From Bacilli bacterium (GTDB taxonomy: Bacteria > Bacillota_I > Bacilli_A > RF39 > UBA660), in NCBI GenBank assembly GCA_017432645.1, contig JAFRIU010000041.1, positions 1 to 51,956 on the forward strand: DNA of 51,956 nucleotides, written 5' to 3'. Position numbers and translations under genes: made by a program. Position 1 is the stretch's first letter, and each line of letters begins with the position of its first letter. Of this stretch, positions 25,601-34,171 are shown one piece after another. The notes under the pieces were generated by a model. That model made no database searches. It was not told the origin of the DNA and worked only from the letters and a program-made list of their open reading frames with translations.

Positions 25601-28600
25601 TTGCTCCTGTAATATTAACAGTAGCTTTAGAATTATTATTAGCCAAAGTACCAGTATTCGCAGCATTTCCACTACCGAATACACAACCTTCATATGGAGC
25701 TACACTAGTACTAGTTCCAATTTCACTAGTACCTCTAATCGTAATAGTAGAATCACCAGAAACGATAGCTGTACTACCATTCCCTCCGGCATAAGCATTG
25801 GCACCAATAGAAGTATCCTCAATGATAACTTCAGTATCTCCGCCAACAACACCTTCGTTTCCACCACCATAAACACTATCAGTAACTGTACAACCACCAA
25901 GGCTCAAATAAGTATCTCCAGAAACACCAGCTGCATTACCACCACCATAGACTTCATAAAAATCAGTATTCGTAAGAGAAACATTTGTCTCCCCTACACT
26001 AGCCTCATTTCCTCCTCCAAAAAGTTGACCAATCGTTCCCATATGAGAAGTAATATTAGCACTAGAAGTAACACCACCATAATTATTACCACCATAAACA
26101 CTATCAATTTGAATATCGATATTAAGAGGGTCCTGTAAAGGATCTCCAATAGTAATATTAGACGTTGTAATATTACCAGATTGGTTAGATCCACCAAAGA
26201 CAGCACCGATTGTACCATCTACAATTGTAACATTAGAAGTAGTAAGTCCGGCTTCGTTTCCTCCACCATAGACTTCCGAAACATTACCACCAGTAATCGT
26301 AACATGGCTTTCTCCAGAAGTAGCATTATCTCCTCCACCAAAGACAATATCTAAAGTAGATAATGAAACATCAACATTAGTTGTAGTTGTCGTACCACCT
26401 TGATTATTTCCACCGAAAACGCAAGAACCAGATGTCGTAGTAACACTAACATTACTTGTTTCTACATCACCACTAACATTGGATCCACCATACATATTAT
26501 TGAAAGAAGCATTTCGAATCGTAACATTGGAAGTAGTAAGCCCTGCTTCCTTTCCACCACCATAAACATCATTAACTGGCGCAATACGAATCAAAATATT
26601 AGAAGTGGTAGAAGGAGCCTCATTTCCTCCACCATAAATATCTCCAAGGAATCGACCACCCGTTACAGTAACATTAGTCGTAACAGTCGTTCCTCCTAAG
26701 TTATTACCACCAAAGACATCCTTGGCAATTCCAGAAGTAATCGTAACATTTGAGGTAGTAACCGTTCCTGATTCATTAGAACCACCAAACAAAGCATTAT
26801 TTACTCTAGCGCCTTGCAAACGAATATCTGTCGTTGTTTGACCTGTCTTGTTTCCTCCACCATAAGCATTTCCAATCGTTCCGCCATTTAAATAAACGAC
26901 ATCACCTGCATTAGGACTTCCAGAAGCATCGAATCCACCAAAGACATTACCAATCGATCCTCCCTCTACCGTAACAGTAATATCACCAATTACTTTAGGA
27001 GTGTAAGTTGTATCTCCTTTGCCTCCACCAAAGACGCTAGTTTGAATTGTTCCACCATTAATCGTAACAGTAGTAGTTGCAGAAGAAGTTGTTGTTGTCT
27101 CATTAATAGCATTGACAGTACCAAAAGCACTACCACCATAAACACTACCACTAATCGTGCCATTATTAACGGTAACCGCTACATTATCACGTACATAAGT
27201 ACCTGGAGTACTATTATCATTACTTGGTAGATAACCACCTTCTCCTCCACCATAAACATCATGAGTAACTGTTCCACCATTAACTGTAACAGAAGTAGAA
27301 CCATACACGATACCTTTGGTACGAGATCCACCATAAATAGAATTTTGAACCGTTCCGCCATTTAAAGTAATTCCAATAGTAGAAGTAACGGAAGTGCTAC
27401 CACTACCATTGTTATTACCTCCACCATAGATAGAACCTCTAACTGTTCCACCATCCATGATAATTGTAGAAGTAGATGCATTACCACTCTGAGCTTTAAC
27501 GGAACCGTAGTTACCTCCACCATAGACATTCTTAGTAATAATCGCACTATCGGCAATCATGATAGTAGAATTATTAACAGATCCAATTTCTGAATAAGTA
27601 GTATTACCATTACCAGCACCAAATACAGAACCAGACTCAATACCAAAAACAGAATCTGATTTTGTACCAACAACACCTGTTCCTCCAATTCGAATGAAGG
27701 TACTACCATTCAAAGTACCACGGTTATTGTTACTGTTGCTACCCTCTATACCGTTAGATCCACCACAAACGCCATAATTAACAGCACCACCAGTAATATT
27801 AATAATACGATTCCCATAAGTTTCACTTCGCGCTGCTCCACCAAACACAGCATCAACCGTTCCACCTTTAATGTTAACATAAATCGCATTATAATTAGTC
27901 AAATTAGTAGAAATAAGCGGACCACCATTCAAATAAGCAATATTTCCACCTTCAATAATGGTCTCTGCAGGAGAATTAATTGTACCTCCACTTAAACCTC
28001 CAACATAAACTCCAGCCGCAGTATCTTCCTTATCCACTCCATAAGTACCACTCTTAAAAGTAGAAGTAACAAACGTCTTCGTATAAGATCCACTACTTAC
28101 CGTACCACCAAATGATGAAGCAACGTTATAAGAAGCTCCCATCAAATTATGATGATTTTGAATACGATCAAAGTCATTTCCATAAATAGCTTGAGCATCA
28201 ACATAATAAGTGGCACTTGAGCTTACTGTACTTACTGTACTAATAGCGTTATAAAAACCTGATTCAACAATTAAACTATACTTAGTAGGAGAACCAGAAG
28301 TTCCCGTACCACTACTTCTTCCACCAACCACTCCAAAAGCATTAAAATAGGTTCCTTCATGTGTTTCATAACCACTCCACCAACTACCCGTCTGATAAGT
28401 ACCAGTAGAAATTGGCATACCTCTACCAATTTTTAAATTATAAAAATTGCCATAAACATAGTCAGAAGTAGTATTAGAAGGTCCATTGGAAGATGGCTCA
28501 ATTTCTCCAGTATATAAAGCACAATATTCAATTCTTAAATCCGCTCCAGCACTAATAGCCGTACTAGATAAATCAACTCGATAATTCGTATGATTACTTC

Positions 28601-30830
28601 CATTATTAATTCCTGTTACAGTAATCGGAACCGTATTAGAAAAACCACTAATATTACTATTTAAAAAGACTATATTTGTATCTCTTGTAACCAGATAATA
28701 ATAATCATAATTCGTATCCGGATCAAAAGTATTAGTTGCATCATACTGCATAAGTTCATAATAGTTATTACAGTTTGTTCCAGAACAACTTCCAGAAGTC
28801 TGAATCACACCTGTACCATTATAATAGCCAACCAAAGACCCTGCTGGAACACCTTTTCTAAAATAACCAGCAAGAACATCACCAGTTGCTAAAAACGTAT
28901 TCATAGTATAAGAAGAAGCCGCAACAACAAAGGACCGCATAGTTCCATTTAATAATTGATAATACGTTCCTCCATCTACAATATCAGCAGTTGCAACTGG
29001 TAAATAATAGTAACAAGTTCTAGGAGTCCAACGGTCAATACGTGTACAACGTTGATTACTTAAACTATTACCATTACCACCAACAGCACCACTCGGATAA
29101 GAAACACCCTGACTACTCGTACCACTACTCATACTATTGTAAGAATATACAGTACTTGGTAAATTATTAAACACTGGAGTTCTTGTCCCAATAGGAACCA
29201 TCTGCACACTCTTCAAATTAGAAGCTGTTGCACTATTCGCAACAGTAGCCTCTGTCCAAGAAGCATACATTGTAATAGAAACAGGAGTCGTATCGGACAC
29301 TGGGAATTTTACATATCTCGTATAAGTATCCATATCCAAACTAACAACGGCTCCATCATAATCAGTAACCCATCCATTAAATGCCCTACCATCAGGACGA
29401 TCTCCATATGGATTATCAATTAATGGAATCGTAACATAACCATTATCAATCGGATAATATTTATAATAAACAAAATCAGAATACTGTTCACTCAAGGAAA
29501 CATAACCAGTAATAGTAGATCCTGAATTAATCTCAGTACCTCTATAAGCAATGTAAACTGCTAATAAATTCTCATTATTATAAAGATTTTGACTTGTAGT
29601 CGTTGGAATGGTTCCATTACTTCTTTGAGTATAGTTAAGTCCCATATAATAATTATAATCAGCTGTTAAATCATTAATATAAACAGTAGAACCATCTAAA
29701 CCAGTATCATGTAATGAAATTCCAGCACTTCTCAAAGAGAAAGTGAAACCTTTTGAATTAATCGGAGCAACAGAAGAAGCCATCACAACCTTCTGATAAG
29801 CATGAATAACTAATTCTTGATCTTCCAAAGTCCAATAACAATCTTCCCCAATATCATCATTCAAGAAAGATAAAACCGTTTCACTCGCAACAGCCTCATC
29901 TAATTGATTATAAAAAACTCCATCTTCATAAAAATAAGCATCTTGAATACCAGAATAAGAAAGAACATTTTCTACACCATTGATTACTCTCATGTTTGTA
30001 ATAATCGTAGAAACATTTCCAATGTTTTCTAAAGAGTCTTGAACAAAAGGAATAGAAGAAAAATCATGATTAGCATTTACTTCTCCTTGCAAAAAAACAT
30101 TTTTCACAAGTGCTTGATAAACAATATTAGAAATCAATACTCCAACAGTAGAATGTTCAGAAGAAGTCTTAGAAAGATCTAAATAAAACTGTTTCAAATA
30201 AATATTTTTATAAACAGGAATCTCTACTTCTAATTCTTCATCAGATTCTTCTTCAGAATTGATTTCTACTCCGATACAATCTCCAATAAAAGCAGAAACT
30301 ACTTTATCACTTTCATCATTAGGAACTTCAATTCTAAAATTAACTAGTCCCAAAGAAGAAATAAAAGCATTTTTAGTCTTAGTAAATAAAGAATAATACT
30401 CTTTATCACCAATAACCGTTCCTTCTGTAATTTTAAAATTCTGAAGAGCATAACCATTTCCATCAAGATGTCCAGCAAAAAATCTTTCCTCTTCACCTTC
30501 TAAAATACCGATAGGTGTAATCGCATTTCCATTAAAATTAATATCTTCTTCTAATTTATAGTACTTATCCTGATAAAAAGAAGATTCATCTCCCTCTATT
30601 AATTTTTTGAAATAAATAAATTCAGATGCATCTTGAATAACATAAGGATTTTCAACAGTACCATTTCCCTTAGAAAAACTAGTTGCGACGCTAACTCCAT
30701 CCCAACCTTCCATTTGTGCTAAAGAAGCAACTCCTGATACTAAACTATAAATAGCAAAAGAAAAAATGGCAAGAAAAAAAGCAGCGATAAAATAAATGAA
30801 TAATCTTTTGCTTAAAACTTTATTTTTCAC
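22662..30830 (-). CDS. Giant secreted repeat protein (YGGGN beta-helix-like), about 2,722 residues
   Basis: A GTG at 30830 follows AGGAAGTGAGAGCA; an in-frame GTG three codons earlier is possible. A signal or anchor helix lies at about 12-36. Residues about 45-350 hold GLUG-like and beta-rich segments. About 440-530 holds an InlB-repeat-like part (GRAFNGWVTDYDG). About 950-1850 holds roughly 28 repeats of 20-27 residues around VYGGGNxxG and TTSNVTIxxGT, as in right-handed beta-helices. A long Ig-like region follows, and the end is KYVIVHKNLQ. No LPxTG motif or C-terminal anchor is seen. Downstream of a SipW gene by 19 bases, it is probably a SipW client and adhesin-like surface protein. Confidence 0.88.
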   Translation of the reverse strand: MKNKVLSKRLFIYFIAAFFLAIFSFAIYSLVSGVASLAQMEGWDGVSVATSFSKGNGTVENPYVIQDASEFIYFKKLIEGDESSFYQDKYYKLEEDINFNGNAITPIGILEGEEERFFAGHLDGNGYALQNFKITEGTVIGDKEYYSLFTKTKNAFISSLGLVNFRIEVPNDESDKVVSAFIGDCIGVEINSEEESDEELEVEIPVYKNIYLKQFYLDLSKTSSEHSTVGVLISNIVYQALVKNVFLQGEVNANHDFSSIPFVQDSLENIGNVSTIITNMRVINGVENVLSYSGIQDAYFYEDGVFYNQLDEAVASETVLSFLNDDIGEDCYWTLEDQELVIHAYQKVVMASSVAPINSKGFTFSLRSAGISLHDTGLDGSTVYINDLTADYNYYMGLNYTQRSNGTIPTTTSQNLYNNENLLAVYIAYRGTEINSGSTITGYVSLSEQYSDFVYYKYYPIDNGYVTIPLIDNPYGDRPDGRAFNGWVTDYDGAVVSLDMDTYTRYVKFPVSDTTPVSITMYASWTEATVANSATASNLKSVQMVPIGTRTPVFNNLPSTVYSYNSMSSGTSSQGVSYPSGAVGGNGNSLSNQRCTRIDRWTPRTCYYYLPVATADIVDGGTYYQLLNGTMRSFVVAASSYTMNTFLATGDVLAGYFRKGVPAGSLVGYYNGTGVIQTSGSCSGTNCNNYYELMQYDATNTFDPDTNYDYYYLVTRDTNIVFLNSNISGFSNTVPITVTGINNGSNHTNYRVDLSSTAISAGADLRIEYCALYTGEIEPSSNGPSNTTSDYVYGNFYNLKIGRGMPISTGTYQTGSWWSGYETHEGTYFNAFGVVGGRSSGTGTSGSPTKYSLIVESGFYNAISTVSTVSSSATYYVDAQAIYGNDFDRIQNHHNLMGASYNVASSFGGTVSSGSYTKTFVTSTFKSGTYGVDKEDTAAGVYVGGLSGGTINSPAETIIEGGNIAYLNGGPLISTNLTNYNAIYVNIKGGTVDAVFGGAARSETYGNRIINITGGAVNYGVCGGSNGIEGSNSNNNRGTLNGSTFIRIGGTGVVGTKSDSVFGIESGSVFGAGNGNTTYSEIGSVNNSTIMIADSAIITKNVYGGGNYGSVKAQSGNASTSTIIMDGGTVRGSIYGGGNNNGSGSTSVTSTIGITLNGGTVQNSIYGGSRTKGIVYGSTSVTVNGGTVTHDVYGGGEGGYLPSNDNSTPGTYVRDNVAVTVNNGTISGSVYGGSAFGTVNAINETTTTSSATTTVTINGGTIQTSVFGGGKGDTTYTPKVIGDITVTVEGGSIGNVFGGFDASGSPNAGDVVYLNGGTIGNAYGGGNKTGQTTTDIRLQGARVNNALFGGSNESGTVTTSNVTITSGIAKDVFGGNNLGGTTVTTNVTVTGGRFLGDIYGGGNEAPSTTSNILIRIAPVNDVYGGGKEAGLTTSNVTIRNASFNNMYGGSNVSGDVETSNVSVTTTSGSCVFGGNNQGGTTTTTNVDVSLSTLDIVFGGGDNATSGESHVTITGGNVSEVYGGGNEAGLTTSNVTIVDGTIGAVFGGSNQSGNITTSNITIGDPLQDPLNIDIQIDSVYGGNNYGGVTSSANITSHMGTIGQLFGGGNEASVGETNVSLTNTDFYEVYGGGNAAGVSGDTYLSLGGCTVTDSVYGGGNEGVVGGDTEVIIEDTSIGANAYAGGNGSTAIVSGDSTITIRGTSEIGTSTSVAPYEGCVFGSGNAANTGTLANNNSKATVNITGATIHGNVYGGPKMAVVYGLTEVNIGSSALGSGAMPNNSVVIDGTVFGGGESNASGSTNYDWTFISVTQGITVNIDGTNYASRNYDFEIHGSIFGSGNASSSSGTSEIYITHLGSIDAPNSAISIQRANYLEIASSAIELAGATDRTNDYSDSLYSFNIIDKMVIRDGTALLLQHNANLLKELYSGVYDEDEEEIVPATVDIDDELKTVTRNVDNRIYMIPGENLNITINQNATAYGKVTGMTFFGMYQPYEGGYRLGLYDPVYDYDDLGDAGLEIIGGSYVVGLHSVDHDITKDGFYSNYLDDVNYDKIVTAYIDPTPIGETGYRWTIGFEAINYEFTLTASKYSSLGTTELQLTDFATGDAVFSILGVDTSGLDTGISMVDSTLVPRVGRTLEQANQTLGLAMKAETQEWMGYGTTKFYSQDGGTLTGTREYRTDSRQLPPSFMFYLYHAKNISVDGPLGSVVITVQVATPKNGYEQNIDFITITANIIARQFDDGDSYDASITYDKRYEMPSSTLVNITNTSQFTAYFSLIAWNNQFSGVYGNNNENFHVLITDHVLPVNTMITMLDFGANPDRPEYYYFRVTQSVYDNSVYQLQHDNEVTYPLSQFIKMDSTSTTNTYSDSDSNLLYYDSNIGLVDEEFIFIFDFKECTQVTGDHLNNSVLFELRNNENRTVFTVLGIREAVMYYSTYESTNIVLDQTITNAEAYLYYDIPDEINYTTQVQYDETENRQSVIDTNYESSSMGLNIAFLDRDNEPVSSSLLIGTYFRINNQQYFADADGVFRIKLSDKVSNLIRVAQLNVYKTLPAGQYTIRYTLFASDDGLHNSDPANSVYEEITVTVVSSDNSLIVDCEPYTEIVDGATGLNMNNTRLNTYVVQYQSVLTNPNFRVEVYKRNTTSVDVDQYTSIGFHYLFTNDLFASSGNEVSISMDGRNRKNFDFQLQTTDNLTSGTYRVVFKLYDNNQLIDSDEKYVIVHKNLQ
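25280..27980 (-). repeat. Degenerate tandem repeat array encoding YGGGN units
   Basis: About 28 imperfect in-frame repeats of about 60-80 bases inside the giant gene. Plus-strand landmarks are the recurring CCACCACCATA and CCACCAAA blocks (Tyr/Phe-Gly-Gly-Gly codons). Units in the middle carry TTSNVTI almost unchanged. Confidence 0.85.
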
Positions 30831-30849
30831 TGCTCTCACTTCCTATATA

Positions 30850-32190
30850 TTAATACTTTCCAATCTTAGCCAATCTTTCGATTTTCTCTAATTCAAATAC
30901 GTTCTTATTATCAAATCGGTTAGATACCTTATTCATAAATGAAATTAAAGATTTTACTTGTTTTACAGTCTTCTTATCAGACTCATCAAATTGTAAGAAT
31001 TGATTGTATTTATCAATAATTACTTTATATTTTAAAATTTTATAAATACCATCAAACATTTCCGCATCATTATAAAGAATAGAATAAGTAAGAATTCTTA
31101 AGAATATATAGATTGGCATATCATAAATTCTATTTCGGATTGCCTCCGTAAGTCCTACACGCTCCAAATCATAATCATAAATTTCTTTAAATGGTGGATT
31201 AATAATATCTTTTTTTAATTGCTCCATATTATTTCGAAGTAACAAATGACATAACCGGTAAACATATTGGTATTTTTCTAACCATTTAAGTGTCATTCGA
31301 ACTTTTGAAATATTATTCTTTTTGCACTTTAGAATTGATAGAATGACATCTACTAATTCTTTTTGATTTTGATCTTCATATTCCTCTTGAAGAGATTGAT
31401 CTGCATAATTCAAAGCAGTAGATGAAGTATTAACTACCTCAGCTTCTTCTTTGACATGCATTTTTTCCAAAGCTTCCATTTCATCAATTGCAATGGTAAC
31501 CGTAAGTCCACTAGATTGTTCCTTTGCCTGAACAGTTGGATTTTTAAAAATCGTATCTGGTACTGCTTGCACAAGAGCAGGAACATTTGGATTCATAGCC
31601 GGAGTACTAACTCCTGCTACTGGTGTCCCAGGCACAACAGTAGGAGAAGCAGTAAGTGGAACCGCATTAGGAGGGGCAATTCCTGGCTTTGCCGTAGCAC
31701 TTTGTTCGCCCTTTAAAATATATTTTTTAATAATATTATCAAAATTAACTAAAGCCAATAATATAAAGACAATTAAGAAAATAGCAATAGATTTCAAAAT
31801 AAAACTAGGAGATACTATCAAATTAACTTTTCCAATAATTTGATTCTTAGTAATCAACTCATCCGTAACATTATTTACATCACCTTTAGTGATATACTTA
31901 TCATCTTTTTGACCAATCAAACGGTGTGTAATAATATCTCCATCATTACTCTTAAAAGTAATAACATCATTATTCTTTACATCCTTGGTAAGTTTTACAA
32001 AGATAATATCATCTACTTCAATCGTTCCAGACATCGAACCAGTTGCGACTACAAAGTAAGTATATCCAAAGACATTAACATAATCTTTTTTTAGAATATC
32101 CGTAATAACAAAGGTATAAATACATAAAGAAACTAACAACACTAAAAAGAAAGATGCAAAATACTTTAAAGCACTCTTTAGTCTTTTCAC
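30850..32190 (-). CDS. sipW: SipW-type signal peptidase I with a long C-terminal cytoplasmic extension
   Basis: The start taken is GTG at 32190 after GGTGGTGACTAAG, giving 446 residues. The peptidase part is residues 1-160: a helix at about 10-30, serine 52 in VVATGSMSGTIEVDDII, histidine 89 in DIITHRLIG, and a second helix at about 134-158. Then comes an Ala/Pro/Val-rich linker of about 60 residues (IAPPNAVPLTASPTVVPGTP) and a helical domain of about 200 residues with no recognised family. Normal SipW is about 190 residues, so the extension is a fusion. It sits directly upstream of the giant secreted protein gene, its probable substrate. Confidence 0.9.
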   Translation of the reverse strand: MKRLKSALKYFASFFLVLLVSLCIYTFVITDILKKDYVNVFGYTYFVVATGSMSGTIEVDDIIFVKLTKDVKNNDVITFKSNDGDIITHRLIGQKDDKYITKGDVNNVTDELITKNQIIGKVNLIVSPSFILKSIAIFLIVFILLALVNFDNIIKKYILKGEQSATAKPGIAPPNAVPLTASPTVVPGTPVAGVSTPAMNPNVPALVQAVPDTIFKNPTVQAKEQSSGLTVTIAIDEMEALEKMHVKEEAEVVNTSSTALNYADQSLQEEYEDQNQKELVDVILSILKCKKNNISKVRMTLKWLEKYQYVYRLCHLLLRNNMEQLKKDIINPPFKEIYDYDLERVGLTEAIRNRIYDMPIYIFLRILTYSILYNDAEMFDGIYKILKYKVIIDKYNQFLQFDESDKKTVKQVKSLISFMNKVSNRFDNKNVFELEKIERLAKIGKY

Positions 32191-32239
32191 CTTAGTCACC
32201 ACCAATCTATTCTATCCTCATACTACATTATAGCACATA

Positions 32240-32298
32240 AAAAAAAACTATAAAAGGTTTTTTTGAAAGTTTATAACTTTTTTTACCCTTATAGTTTT
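32240..32298 (-). terminator. Terminator after the 543-residue gene
   Basis: On the minus strand AAAACTATAA pairs with TTATAGTTTT around an inner AAAGTT/AACTTT hairpin and is followed by a run of T. It separates the 543-residue gene from the SipW/giant-protein operon. Confidence 0.55.
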
Positions 32299-32334
32299 AG
32301 TATTTACACTAACAGAGAAAAAATACCTAAAGAC

Positions 32335-33966
32335 CTACTCTTCACTGGCTTTTTCCTTAGCTAAAATATCACTCATTTTACAAATATTTTCAATTGTATG
32401 GAATTGAATTTTACTACGATCTACATTTTGAATTAAATTAATAAAACGTACACTTTCCAACGTTGAATCAATATTATCGATATTAATCATCTCACTCGTA
32501 ATATTTAAATTAAGTAATTTATACTTTTCAGCCACTACATCTGTTACATTATAATTAACAAGAGCATTTATTTTCCTTAAAAAACTATTGTTTGGATTAT
32601 ACAAGAAACGGAATAACGCTTGTATATTTTCTTCTAAGGTGTGTTCCGAAAATGGCTCTGCAGTAGAGAAAGACTTTTCTAAAAAAGGAAAAGATTTAAG
32701 TGCTGTCATGAATAAATCATAAATCGTAGCAGATTCATTCAAAGTCATCAAGTGATAAGTAATATCCATATCCTTGTACTCTGCATACAAATCATGTAAT
32801 TTACGAACTTGCTCATTCATTTTCAACATAGCATCCTGCATGTTAACTTCGTTCTTCTTTGCAAAAAGACCAACACCAGATGCTTTCAAATATTTTTTAT
32901 AAATACCTTCACGAACAGATTCTTCCTTATCAATCTCCTTCTTCTTCGTAAGATAAAGGTTCTTGATGGTATCTTTTTGCTTATAACGTTCCAATAAATC
33001 CTGAATCATAAATTCATAAGAATAGTATTTCTTTAACTCATTTAATGTTAAATAAAATCCCATCATAGCAGAATTATAATGATCTTTCTCAACATCTTCT
33101 AAAGAAGCAAAATTTCCATTAGTAGCAAACATATCATAGTTCTTAGCTCTAGCAGCAGAATCTGGTAAATAATCCGCTAATTTCTTTTTACCATCCAAAA
33201 ATAACTTGGTATTATAGTACTCATCCATAGCAATTTTATTACCAACCATTTGTCGAACTTGAATATATCTAGACACAACATCATTAGCTGTAACCTGATA
33301 TCTAGTAAGCTCAGAATTCTTAAGAGAAACAACATATTTCTCTAGTTCTTTTGTATATTTACCAAGGATATATTCTAAATTCATCTTTAATTGCAATTTA
33401 ATATCAGGACAAGCAAAATATATTTTTTCAAAAGAATCTTTCAAAACTGAAAAATCTACCTTTTGAAAAAAAGTATTCATATAACGTTCCGTAAACATTG
33501 TATATTGAAAATCCTTTATAGTTAGAGAAATACCTATTTGTTGCATCTGTAAAATAAAGGAATTCAAAATAGAATTTAAATCTTGCAATGACGTATTATC
33601 TGTAATAGAAGAAATAATAAAATCAAATTTTAACTTAAAACTATTAGAAATATCCGAATTTAGTTTTACTAAATTTAATAAATTATCTACCTGTAATAAT
33701 TCGGCAGTATATTCGTTACTATGATCGATTGGCATAAGAGAAACTACTCTCTTAGACATCAAATCAAGGACAACACTCAAAGCCTTCTCATATAAGGGAA
33801 GTTGATTTTGAATATAAGTATTTCTCTTTTCACAAGCTTGTCTGTGAAATTTCTCTTTGGTGCGTTTCGTACCTTCATCTGTATCTAGGATAAACTCGTC
33901 AATATGAGTACGATCAATTTCCATCTTCTTAATAAGAGAAAGATTTTCAAGACTGTTGTTGTTCAT
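32335..33966 (-). CDS. Cytoplasmic helical protein of unknown function, 543 residues
   Basis: The start at 33966 follows GAGGAGACGTCAG. There is no signal peptide or membrane segment. Composition is rich in Leu, Lys, Asn and Asp with long predicted helices, including basic stretches (KRTKEKFHRQACEKRNTYIQ near 38-57; KKKLADYL near 270). I do not recognise a domain. Its start overlaps the 53-residue gene by 20 bases, and it lies inside the fibre locus between the abundant subunit gene and the SipW/giant gene, flanked by terminators. A cytoplasmic scaffold or regulator of the surface system is possible but unproven. Confidence 0.75.
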   Translation of the reverse strand: MNNNSLENLSLIKKMEIDRTHIDEFILDTDEGTKRTKEKFHRQACEKRNTYIQNQLPLYEKALSVVLDLMSKRVVSLMPIDHSNEYTAELLQVDNLLNLVKLNSDISNSFKLKFDFIISSITDNTSLQDLNSILNSFILQMQQIGISLTIKDFQYTMFTERYMNTFFQKVDFSVLKDSFEKIYFACPDIKLQLKMNLEYILGKYTKELEKYVVSLKNSELTRYQVTANDVVSRYIQVRQMVGNKIAMDEYYNTKLFLDGKKKLADYLPDSAARAKNYDMFATNGNFASLEDVEKDHYNSAMMGFYLTLNELKKYYSYEFMIQDLLERYKQKDTIKNLYLTKKKEIDKEESVREGIYKKYLKASGVGLFAKKNEVNMQDAMLKMNEQVRKLHDLYAEYKDMDITYHLMTLNESATIYDLFMTALKSFPFLEKSFSTAEPFSEHTLEENIQALFRFLYNPNNSFLRKINALVNYNVTDVVAEKYKLLNLNITSEMINIDNIDSTLESVRFINLIQNVDRSKIQFHTIENICKMSDILAKEKASEE

Positions 33967-34108
33967 CTGACGTCTCCTCACTTTCCGGTACCGTTGTGTC
34001 CAAGATACTATCTTTTAAATAGGAGATGTGAGCTACTAAACGATCATGTAACGTTAGTAAATCATCATCACTTATAGTTTGAATTTCTAAGATTTCTTGT
34101 TCTTCCAT
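33947..34108 (-). CDS. Small acidic protein, 53 residues, unknown
   Basis: Starts after GAGGTGAGGTT and reads MEEQEILEIQTISDDDLLTL and on to an acidic end (ESEETSDEQQQS). It is soluble, with one probable helix (LLTLHDRLVAHISYLKDSIL). Its last 20 bases overlap the start of the 543-residue gene, whose ribosome site lies inside it, so their translation is coupled. No family is recognised. It resembles the small acidic gene plus large helical gene pair at 4389-6261 in layout, not in sequence. Confidence 0.6.
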   Translation of the reverse strand: MEEQEILEIQTISDDDLLTLHDRLVAHISYLKDSILDTTVPESEETSDEQQQS

Positions 34109-34126
34109 AACCTCACCTCATAGAAT

Positions 34127-34152
34127 AAAAAGCCTTCGCAGGAAGGCTTTTA
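34127..34152 (-). terminator. Terminator after the major subunit-like gene
   Basis: AAAAGCCTTC and GAAGGCTTTT pair around a four-base loop, followed by T on the minus strand, 20 bases after the stop at 34172. It closes the promoter-driven unit that starts at about 35980. Confidence 0.88.
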
Positions 34153-34171
34153 ATATTTAACTGCCATAATT

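Noticed and set aside
22965-27556. Several open frames on both strands within the giant gene, some over 100 codons
   Set aside because: They are overlap frames of the repeat-rich gene, with Ser/Asn/Ile- or Leu/Val-biased composition and no ribosome sites.
25280-27980. Regular repeats that could suggest a CRISPR array
   Set aside because: Repeats are in frame, imperfect, without constant spacers, and encode the YGGGN units.
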